The translations under genes were made by a program, and so were the position numbers. From Planctomycetia bacterium (GTDB lineage Bacteria > Planctomycetota > Planctomycetia > Pirellulales > UBA1268), in assembly GCA_009926295.1 (NCBI GenBank), contig RFPF01000236.1, positions 1 through 5,100 on the forward strand: a stretch of 5,100 nt of DNA. Direction: 5' to 3'. The notes under the pieces are model-generated. The model was not told the origin of the DNA. It made no database searches and saw only the letters and a program-made list of their open reading frames with translations. Shown here piece after piece: positions 1 through 5,100 of this stretch. Each line of letters begins with the position of its first letter. Position 1 is the stretch's first letter.

Positions 1-120
1 CCCCCGCCCCAGGTTCCACGGACCGACGGAGAACCGATACGAGCCTCGTGCCATGCGAGTTGTTTCCTGAAAAAGGGCCGGCGCGGCGTTCGCCGCATGC
101 ACCACACCGTACCCGGCGGG

Positions 121-155
121 AATTACCTTATAACGTAAAAGCATTACGCTTTATG
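121..155 (+). promoter_or_regulatory. AT-rich promoter candidate upstream of the aldolase-like gene
   Basis: This is the only clearly AT-rich patch in a GC-rich window. It lies just before the + strand gene, where a promoter is expected. TATAAC at 129-134 resembles a -10 box and would place the transcript start near 140. CTTTAT at 149-154 is a second possible -10, and TTACCT at 123-128 is a weak -35 partner for it. A small imperfect hairpin, AAAGC / GCTTT around the loop ATTAC, sits at about 138-152 and could be an operator or chance. No good -35 box lies 17 nt before TATAAC. The call rests on composition and position more than on motif quality. The rest of 1-174 shows no supportable gene. 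Confidence 0.3.
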
Positions 156-174
156 CGACTGCTCACCGAAGCCG

Positions 175-1272
175 ATGCCCTCGCCCGGTAGCATGACCCC
201 CATGAAATCCGCGCACCTGCCGCAGAAGTCGCTCGACCTCAAGCTCGCTCGCATCGTGGCTGATCCATCGTGCCGCGACTTCATCCTGGCCGATGCAAAG
301 GATGCAGACATGGCTTTCGGCGTGGCCGCCCCGGGGCTGGCCCCCGGAGGCGTCGCGGGCCGCGGCCCGTATCGGTCCATCCACGACTACCGCGACGAGA
401 TCCGGGGCCTCGTGGGCCAGGGCCTCGTCGACATCATGCTCATGAGCGCGAGCACCAGCGAGGTGCTCGCGATCGAGGAGAATATCTTCGCCGCGACCGC
501 CGTGACGCCCGCCGTGCGGATGAACGACACCACCGACATCTGGCTGGCCGCCGGCACGGGCAGCTACGCGAGGCAGCCCGCCCTTCCCTTCTCGACGACG
601 ACGATCGCCCAGGCCCGCACGGGCCGCGTCGATTCGATCGAAGCCGACCCCGGCCGCGGCGCGAATCTCGGCCTGTTCTCGCTCACGCTCAACGACGATG
701 CCATGCTCGACCGCGCGATGCTCGAGGCCTACGGGGCGTTTCGCATCGAGGCCGAGCGGACGGGCTTCCGGCACTTTCTGGAAGTCTTCTTCCCCAACGC
801 CGTCGACCGCGTGCCGGGCCGAGCGGCCGGCGAGAAGCCGCGCGATATCGCCCGCTTCCTCGCCGACCACGTGGCCCGGGCACTCGCGGGCGTGCCCCGG
901 GCCGGCCGCCCGATCTTTCTCAAGATTCCCTACCTCGGCCCCGAAGTCACCGAGCAGCTCGCCGCCTACGACCGATCGGTGGTCGTGGGCATCCTCGGCG
1001 GCGGGGCGGGCACCACGCACGACGCCTTCGGCCTCGTCGCCGAGGCGAAGCGGCACGGCGCCCGGGTGGCGCTCTTCGGCCGCAAGATCAACGCCGCGGA
1101 ACACCAGCCCGCGTTCGTGAAGTTCCTGCGGGCGGTCGCGGATGGCGACCTCGCCGCCGAGGAGGGGGTGAGGGCGTATCACGGCGAGCTGGCGACACTC
1201 GGCGTCGAGCCGCACCGGACGCTCGACGCCGACCTCGCCCGCGCGCCGACGTCAGCCGCCTACGGCGGCTGA
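175..1272 (+). CDS. DhnA/DeoC/LacD-like class I aldolase-family TIM-barrel protein
   Basis: A 365-residue protein if read from 175. In-frame ATGs at 193 and 202 are equally possible; none has a clear Shine-Dalgarno, and the family-like sequence begins after the third Met. No signal peptide is visible, so it should be cytoplasmic. The pattern fits a class I (Schiff-base) aldolase barrel. FLEVFFPN (about 201-208) looks like barrel strand 4. IFLKIPY carries Lys250 where archaeal-type fructose-bisphosphate aldolase and LacD have the imine-forming lysine. ILGGGAGTTHD (273-283) followed by FGRKI (301-305) resembles the C-terminal phosphate-binding loops, usually GG and GRN. Class I aldolases of this group cleave or join sugar phosphates through a lysine imine, but this copy is divergent and its substrate is unknown. 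Its 3' end overlaps the converging sulfatase gene by 13 nt. Planctomycete genomes often label such proteins hypothetical. The fold assignment is fairly likely; the enzymatic activity is inferred. Confidence 0.7.
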   Translation: MPSPGSMTPMKSAHLPQKSLDLKLARIVADPSCRDFILADAKDADMAFGVAAPGLAPGGVAGRGPYRSIHDYRDEIRGLVGQGLVDIMLMSASTSEVLAIEENIFAATAVTPAVRMNDTTDIWLAAGTGSYARQPALPFSTTTIAQARTGRVDSIEADPGRGANLGLFSLTLNDDAMLDRAMLEAYGAFRIEAERTGFRHFLEVFFPNAVDRVPGRAAGEKPRDIARFLADHVARALAGVPRAGRPIFLKIPYLGPEVTEQLAAYDRSVVVGILGGGAGTTHDAFGLVAEAKRHGARVALFGRKINAAEHQPAFVKFLRAVADGDLAAEEGVRAYHGELATLGVEPHRTLDADLARAPTSAAYGG

Positions 1273-1273
1273 C
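1251..1273. terminator. Perfect hairpin over both convergent stop codons, possible bidirectional terminator
   Basis: The arms GTCAGCCGCC (1251-1260) and GGCGGCTGAC (1264-1273) are exact reverse complements around the 3-nt loop TAC, giving a 10-bp GC-rich stem. The TGA stop of the + gene (1270-1272) lies in the right arm. The TAG stop of the - sulfatase (1262-1260) spans the loop edge. Its place at the meeting point of two convergent genes suits a shared transcription end or an mRNA 3' stabiliser. It is not a textbook intrinsic terminator: on the + side the first T run (TTTTT, about 1291-1295) is some 18 nt beyond the stem, and on the - side there is none. The hairpin is certain as sequence; its role is inferred. 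Confidence 0.45.
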
Positions 1274-2732
1274 CCATCTGGCCACCGCGGCGTTTTTCGC
1301 CCCGCTCGCCCCCTGCCCTGCCGGGATTGCCGCCCTTCCGGCCGCCGCCACCGGCCGCGTTGTTCCCGCGCGGCCGATCCGCCTGGGGGTCGTATGCCGG
1401 GTTGGGGCGGTCTGGGATCGCGGCACCGGTGTCGCGCTGCCACGCGTGCAGCGCGAGGGTCAGATCCCGCGTCCTCTCCGGCATCGCGGCTGCGAGGTCG
1501 CGGGTTTCACCGGGATCCTCCCGCAGGTTGTAGACCTCCACGTGGCCGCCATCCTCGAAGAACTCGATCGCCTTGTAGTCGCCCTCCCGCACGGCGCTCG
1601 CCGGCGTCGCCCGACCGACGTAGCAGGGAAAGTGCCAGAACATGCGGTCGCGCGCGGCTGCCGGCCCGCCGCGCAACAGAGGCGCGAAGCTCACGCCGTC
1701 GAGCCGCTGGCCCGCCGGAACCGCCGCTCCCGCGAGTTCGAGCAGTGTCGGATACAGGTCGATGCTCGCGACGGGCACGTCGCTCGTCGACCCCCTCCTC
1801 GCCACCGTCGGACCCGTGACGACGAGCGGCACCCGGATGCCACCCTCGTAGAGCTGGCCCTTCGATCCCTTGAGCGGCGCGGTGTACCGTTCCGTGCCGC
1901 CATTGTCGCTCGTGAAGATGACGAACGTCTCCTCCGAGAGGCCGAGGCGGGCGAGGCCGGCCACGATGCGACCCACGTTCTCGTCGACGGCGTGGATGGT
2001 GGCGGCATAGGCGGCATCATTCCGGCGGTCTTCGATCGCCTTCGCCTTCTTTTCGTACCTCGCGAGCAATTCGGGCTTCGGGTCGTACGGCGCGTGCACG
2101 GCGTGGTCCGCGAGATAGACGAAGAACGGCCGGGCGCGGTTCGCCTCGATGAATGCCAGCGTCTCGTCGGCCAGACGGTCGGAGAGATAACGCCCGGCGC
2201 CGTCGAAGTAGGCGTCCTTCCCGAAGCCGATCGTCTCGGGGAACACCACCGTGTCGAATCCCTGGCCTCCCGGCGTGCGGGGGCCGGTGCGGCCCCGGCC
2301 GAGGTTCCACATGCCGAGGAACGCCGTGGCGTAGCCGCACGACTTGAGCGCTTCCGGAAGCGTCGTGACCTCGGTCGCCAACTCCGACTCGCTGTGGGCC
2401 GCCACCAGCTTGTGCCACGGCGAACCGGCGGGCTGGCGCGGGTCGACCACGGTATAGATGCCGTGGCGGGGAGTGTATTGCCCGGACATCAGGCAGGCCC
2501 TGGTGGGGGCGCAGTTCGGGGCGCTGGAGTAGGACTGCGCGAACACGAGCCCGCGCTTGGCAAGCGCGTCGATGTTCGGCGTCTCGACGAACGTGTTGCC
2601 CATGAACCCGACGTCACGCCACCCCATGTCGTCCATCAGGATGACGACGAAGTTGGGCGGACGCGGCCCGGCCGCCCCGGCCGCCCCGGAAAAGACCGCC
2701 AGCAGGAGGATCGCGAAACTTCCTGCCAGCAT
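1260..2732 (-). CDS. Secreted sulfatase (formylglycine-dependent type) with GMWNLG motif
   Basis: A complete 490-residue sulfatase of the alkaline-phosphatase superfamily. Such enzymes hydrolyse sulfate esters using a formylglycine made from an active-site Cys. Residues 1-22 form a signal peptide (hydrophobic AILLLAVF, then an Ala/Gly-rich cleavage region), so it acts outside the cytoplasm. Metal ligands Asp34-Asp35 sit in ILMDDMGW. The modification motif CAPTR is at 74-78 and fits C-x-P-x-R. His213 (VHAP), Asp276-Asn277 (SDNGG) and Lys291 (KGQLYEGG) match other conserved active-site positions. The odd point is GMWNLG at 140-145, where the family normally has GKWHLG: the usual Lys and His are Met141 and Asn143. 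The C-terminal domain ends in NPAYDP (444-449), followed by a Gly/Arg-rich basic tail. The start is fixed by the signal peptide; GAGG at 2739-2736 is a close, weak ribosome site. It begins 5 nt after the YHYH-PEBP gene. Substrate is not predictable, and reduced or altered activity is possible. Confidence 0.93.
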   Translation of the reverse strand: MLAGSFAILLLAVFSGAAGAAGPRPPNFVVILMDDMGWRDVGFMGNTFVETPNIDALAKRGLVFAQSYSSAPNCAPTRACLMSGQYTPRHGIYTVVDPRQPAGSPWHKLVAAHSESELATEVTTLPEALKSCGYATAFLGMWNLGRGRTGPRTPGGQGFDTVVFPETIGFGKDAYFDGAGRYLSDRLADETLAFIEANRARPFFVYLADHAVHAPYDPKPELLARYEKKAKAIEDRRNDAAYAATIHAVDENVGRIVAGLARLGLSEETFVIFTSDNGGTERYTAPLKGSKGQLYEGGIRVPLVVTGPTVARRGSTSDVPVASIDLYPTLLELAGAAVPAGQRLDGVSFAPLLRGGPAAARDRMFWHFPCYVGRATPASAVREGDYKAIEFFEDGGHVEVYNLREDPGETRDLAAAMPERTRDLTLALHAWQRDTGAAIPDRPNPAYDPQADRPRGNNAAGGGGRKGGNPGRAGGERGEKRRGGQMGQPP

Positions 2733-2737
2733 CCGCC

Positions 2738-4522
2738 TCACCGCTGGACCTGCCGTTCGTAGGAGTACGTGAGCGTGCCCTCGGCGAGGGCGATTCCGGC
2801 GATCGCCTCGAGAAGGGCCTCCCGCGTGGCCGCCCCGGGCTCGAGCCGCGGCCGCTCGGACAGGGCGTAGACGGTGATGTGGTAGTCCTTCCTGCCGGGC
2901 CCCTTCGAGCACATCGGGTCGTAGGCCGCCCGCCGCTTGCCGTTGAGGCCCATGGTGCCGATCGAGCGGGAGTCCTTCGGCAGTGTCGTGACGTTCGCAG
3001 GGATGTCGTACACCACCCAGTACGACTTCACCCCGTCGGGAGTCTGGTGCCAGAGAGACAGGGCGTAGGCCTTCGTGCCGCTCGGGCCGGCCGTCCACTC
3101 GACCGGCGGCGAGATGCCGGCGCCGTCGCAGGTGAATTCGAGCGGAAAATCGGTCCCTGGGCCGAACGCCGGGCTGCTGACGGCGATGTCGCGTGTCGCC
3201 AGCCGTGCCGGCGCGGCAGCCGGAGCGGCTTCGGCTCGCGGTTCGCGCGGCGGTCGCTCGCCGGGCTGCGGCGGTCGCTCGCCGGGCTGCGGCGGTCGCT
3301 CGCCGGGCTGCGGCGGACGTTCCCCGGGCCGCGGCGGACGTTCCCCGGGCCGCGGCGGACGATCGCCGCGCTGCCGCGGGCCCTCCCGCATCCCCCCGGC
3401 CCCGCCACCTCCCCCGCGCGGCTGGTAGGTCTCGGTGGACGTGCGTCCCGCCGGGTCGGTGAACGTGAACTGTGCGGAGCCGTCCGCCGCCAACCTGTAC
3501 TGCACCGCGCCCCGTCGGCCGCCCACCTCGTACACCACTTTCCGCGTGTCGGCGGCGGGCGACTCGTAGCCGACGATCGTCGCTCCCCTGAGCGGCCCGA
3601 GGGCCGGCCGCACCGGCTGCGCGCGCGGCTGCGGGTCCACCTGCCCCTCCCGCTCGACGACCTCGCCGCGAAAGCCACCGATCAGGTATGGGTATCGCTC
3701 CAACGCGTGGTAGTGGTAGCCACCGTCGCCGTCGTCGTGACCGCCGAGCGGGTCGAGGGGCTTCATCGGGGAGCCGTCGGGCTCGGTCGATCCATACACC
3801 GGGTAGCCGTCGAGGGCATACGCGATCGGCATGCCCTTCCCCACGACCTTTTCGAGGTGCAGGGGCGCGACGTGGTAGTGGTAGTCGTCGGCCCGCCCAC
3901 AGTGGCCGCCGTAGTCGTCGAGTTCGCCGATGGCCAGCGCGTCCTCGCCCCGGTTGTTGAGCGGATTGAAGATCGGGATGCCGTTCACGGCCAGGGCGAT
4001 CGCCCCGCGCAGAAACCGATCCCTGGTCATCGCGGGCTCGGCCGCCCGCCGCGGAATGAGCGGAATCTGCCACGCGTTGCCGCCCGTGTATTTCTGCGGC
4101 AGCGGCACCTGCTGCTGCCAGTTGCGGATGCCGACCATCAGCGGGTGGTCGGGGATGCCGTCGGACTCGACGTAGAACCAGCGGTCGTCCCGACGCGTGG
4201 CGACCTCCCCCCGCTTCTCGAACGGGGCGAACGCGGCGGCGATGTCGGAGCGGCCCGCGGCCGGCTTCGCCCGCGCCGCCGTGAGGACGATCGTGCCGGT
4301 GGGCGGATCGCCTCCGGACGCTTCCGATTCCCGAACCACGCCCGCCGGCAGAGCATTGTCGTCGCCATGGGCGTGCCACGGATGGGCGGCCGCGTCGCGG
4401 CCTGCGAGGATCATCGCGAGGGCGATGCACGCTCCAGCGCATCCGCCCTGCCAGAAGCCGCCCCTGCCACCGCGCACGGTCGAGCCGTTCGTCCAAAGCG
4501 TCACAGGTGCCACGCGAGTCAT
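2738..4522 (-). CDS. Exported YHYH-domain / PEBP (YbhB/YbcL-like) fusion protein
   Basis: A 594-residue two-domain protein. Residues 1-46 look like a long signal peptide: Arg-rich n-region, hydrophobic core ACIALAMILA, AAA before HPWHAHGDD. The YHYH domain follows, roughly 110-290, with WQIPLIP, a GGH element, and two YHYH motifs at 214-217 and 269-272; the clustered His and Tyr suggest metal binding, which is unproven for this family. A small beta-like segment ending in TETYQP precedes six heptapeptide repeats (384-425) and an Ala/Pro stretch. Residues 440-594 are a phosphatidylethanolamine-binding-protein domain of the bacterial YbhB/YbcL (Raf-kinase-inhibitor-like) type, shown by the SPPVEW, YDIPANV and YHITVYAL patterns. 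Its usual ligand-pocket motifs are altered: TPDG replaces DPDAP, YW replaces HW, and YDPMC replaces the GPCPP-like loop. The ATG overlaps the upstream sulfatase stop as ATGA and has a purine-rich ribosome site, which supports this start. Function is unknown; a binding or accessory role beside the sulfatases is inferred from context. Confidence 0.92.
   Translation of the reverse strand: MTRVAPVTLWTNGSTVRGGRGGFWQGGCAGACIALAMILAGRDAAAHPWHAHGDDNALPAGVVRESEASGGDPPTGTIVLTAARAKPAAGRSDIAAAFAPFEKRGEVATRRDDRWFYVESDGIPDHPLMVGIRNWQQQVPLPQKYTGGNAWQIPLIPRRAAEPAMTRDRFLRGAIALAVNGIPIFNPLNNRGEDALAIGELDDYGGHCGRADDYHYHVAPLHLEKVVGKGMPIAYALDGYPVYGSTEPDGSPMKPLDPLGGHDDGDGGYHYHALERYPYLIGGFRGEVVEREGQVDPQPRAQPVRPALGPLRGATIVGYESPAADTRKVVYEVGGRRGAVQYRLAADGSAQFTFTDPAGRTSTETYQPRGGGGGAGGMREGPRQRGDRPPRPGERPPRPGERPPQPGERPPQPGERPPQPGERPPREPRAEAAPAAAPARLATRDIAVSSPAFGPGTDFPLEFTCDGAGISPPVEWTAGPSGTKAYALSLWHQTPDGVKSYWVVYDIPANVTTLPKDSRSIGTMGLNGKRRAAYDPMCSKGPGRKDYHITVYALSERPRLEPGAATREALLEAIAGIALAEGTLTYSYERQVQR
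3248..3373 (-). repeat. 21-bp tandem repeat, six units, encoding a Pro/Arg-rich linker
   Basis: Six in-frame 21-bp units lie inside the YHYH-PEBP gene. In + strand order, the units at 3248, 3269 and 3290 are identical to each other and encode QPGERPP. The units at 3311 and 3332 are identical to each other and encode RPGERPP. The last, at 3353-3373, is diverged and encodes QRGDRPP. The two identical classes differ at silent positions (Gly, Glu and Arg codons) as well as at the first residue, so each class appears to have been copied as a block. The product is a positively charged, probably extended linker between the YHYH part and the PEBP domain. Arrays of this kind are prone to length change by slippage or recombination. 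Confidence 0.95.
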
Positions 4523-4536
4523 GCCGCCCCCTTCTT
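4519..4536 (-). promoter_or_regulatory. Ribosome binding site and ATGA stop/start overlap
   Basis: On the - strand, AAGAAGGGGG (4536-4527) precedes the ATG at 4522 by four bases and is the best Shine-Dalgarno-like sequence in the window. The ATG and the TGA stop of the upstream sulfatase share two bases (ATGA, 4522-4519). The arrangement fixes the start of the YHYH-PEBP gene and suggests translational coupling, in which ribosomes ending the sulfatase restart on the next gene. The same purine run also encodes the last Lys/Gly residues of the sulfatase, so part of it may be coding constraint. Confidence 0.6.
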
Positions 4537-5100
4537 CTGCTTCAGTGGATTCGGCTGCTTCCTGCCGCCCTTCATGCCCCCCCTTCCGCCCTGGCCGCCG
4601 CCGCCACGACCAGGCGCAGGCGGCCCCGCTGCCGGGTCGAACTGCGGGTTGGGAGACGGCATCTGGGCGCTCACCGCGGCGAGGTGCTGCTCGAGTCGGG
4701 TCCGCAGCCGGGCTGCGTCGGCGGGCCGCCGCAAGGCGAGATCGTCGCGCTCGCCCGGGTCGGCGGCGAGGTCGAACAGCCGCACGCCGTCGTCCTCGTA
4801 GAACCGGAGCAGCTTGAGGTTGCCGAGACGGATGGCCGAGTGGGGCGTGTTGCCGGTCTGGTAGTGCGGGAAGTGGAATACCAGCTCCTCGCGCGGCCTC
4901 GCCACGCCCGCGGCATCGTCTCCAGAGACGAGCTGCGCGATGCTCCCCCCTTCGAGCGACTTCGGCTGCGCTGACCGCGGCACTCCGGCCCACTCGCAGA
5001 ACGTCGGAAACAGGTCGTAGCCGACGATGGGAACGTGGCACCACGAATCGGCCGAGACACCAGGGCCTCGGACGATGAAGGGCACGCGGATGCCCCCCTC
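4519..5100 (-). CDS. Sulfatase, C-terminal part (5' end outside the window)
   Basis: The visible 193 residues are the C-terminal end of a sulfatase; the gene runs off the right edge. They begin EGGIRVPFIVRGPGV, the stretch that follows the conserved KG-x-x-YEGG active-site lysine region, so the catalytic Cys motif and metal-binding residues lie beyond the window and cannot be checked. DLFPTFCEWAGV (visible residues 29-40), HFPHY, AIRLGNLKLLRFYEDD and LFDLAADPGERDDLA form the usual C-terminal sulfatase domain, where the last motif resembles the common E/D-L-Y/F-D-L-x-x-DPGE signature. NPQFDP (151-156) is followed by a Gly/Arg/Lys-rich tail with eight basic and no acidic residues. An internal GTG at 5085 could be misread as a start but falls inside the EGGIRVP motif. 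It is the first gene seen in the three-gene cluster. It is probably exported like its downstream paralogue, although its signal peptide is not visible. Confidence 0.93.
   Translation of the reverse strand, partial: EGGIRVPFIVRGPGVSADSWCHVPIVGYDLFPTFCEWAGVPRSAQPKSLEGGSIAQLVSGDDAAGVARPREELVFHFPHYQTGNTPHSAIRLGNLKLLRFYEDDGVRLFDLAADPGERDDLALRRPADAARLRTRLEQHLAAVSAQMPSPNPQFDPAAGPPAPGRGGGGQGGRGGMKGGRKQPNPLKQKKGAA

Noticed and set aside
2..70. Possible C-terminal tail of an upstream + strand gene ending in TGA at 68-70
   Set aside because: Only about 22 codons are visible, without a recognisable motif, and another frame is open over the same stretch.
62..96. Hairpin GCGGC / GCCGC at 83-96 with a T run on the - strand side
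   Set aside because: The stem is only 5 bp, the T run is about 8 nt away, and no - strand gene is seen to end there, so a terminator call is not supported.
163..1215. 350-codon - strand frame opposite the aldolase-like gene
   Set aside because: Composition is Arg/Gly/His-rich without motifs, whereas the + strand frame shows aldolase-like conserved segments.
270..2762. Long + strand open frame of 830 codons crossing the aldolase and the sulfatase
   Set aside because: It is an Arg/Pro/Gly-rich shadow produced by high GC. It runs through two genes with clear family motifs in other frames and has no recognisable domain.
3248..3373. Tandem repeat considered as a CRISPR array
   Set aside because: Units are contiguous 21-mers without spacers, lie in frame within a coding gene and encode a regular heptapeptide.
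2733..4496. Reading the - strand sulfatase frame upstream of 2732 as an N-terminal extension
   Set aside because: The frame stays open only because of high GC. The segment before 2732 has no sulfatase motifs and overlaps the YHYH-PEBP gene, while the Met at 2732 starts a good signal peptide.
2879..4801. Long + strand open frame of 640 codons opposite the YHYH-PEBP gene
   Set aside because: It is antisense to a gene with well-defined motifs, shows only Arg/Val-rich low-complexity sequence, and crosses the boundary of two real genes.

Overview
The window is very GC-rich and almost wholly coding. It holds two secreted formylglycine sulfatases, a YHYH-domain protein fused to a PEBP domain, and a DhnA/DeoC-like aldolase. 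Many sulfatases, YHYH proteins and weak Shine-Dalgarno use point to a planctomycete (Planctomycetota, possibly a Pirellulales-like lineage). That assignment is an inference from gene content and base composition, not from a marker gene.

Layout. Bases 1-174 hold no gene I can support. They include a short AT-rich patch (about 121-155) that is the only promoter-like stretch in the window. On the + strand, 175-1272 encodes a cytoplasmic TIM-barrel protein resembling class I aldolases. On the - strand, a compact three-gene cluster runs from the right edge to 1260: the C-terminal part of a sulfatase (4519-5100, its 5' end outside the window), a 594-residue exported YHYH-PEBP fusion (2738-4522), and a complete 490-residue exported sulfatase (1260-2732). 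The first two genes share an ATGA stop/start overlap and the last two are 5 nt apart, so they are very probably one transcript. The + gene and the last - gene converge and overlap by 13 nt. A perfect 10-bp stem with a 3-nt loop covers both stop codons and may serve as a two-way 3' end.

How the genes may work together. The two sulfatases would remove sulfate esters outside the cytoplasm, probably from a sulfated glycan or another organic sulfate; the substrate cannot be read from the sequence. The YHYH-PEBP protein is exported from between them, so a binding or accessory role at the same site is plausible but unproven. The aldolase-like protein faces the other way, and its link to the cluster is only positional.

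The most notable features are these: a GMWNLG motif in the complete sulfatase where the family normally has GKWHLG; a YHYH-PEBP fusion joined by a Pro/Arg heptapeptide linker encoded by a 21-bp tandem repeat; Gly/Arg/Lys-rich C-terminal tails on both sulfatases; and the hairpin spanning both convergent stops. I see no RNA gene, mobile element or CRISPR array.
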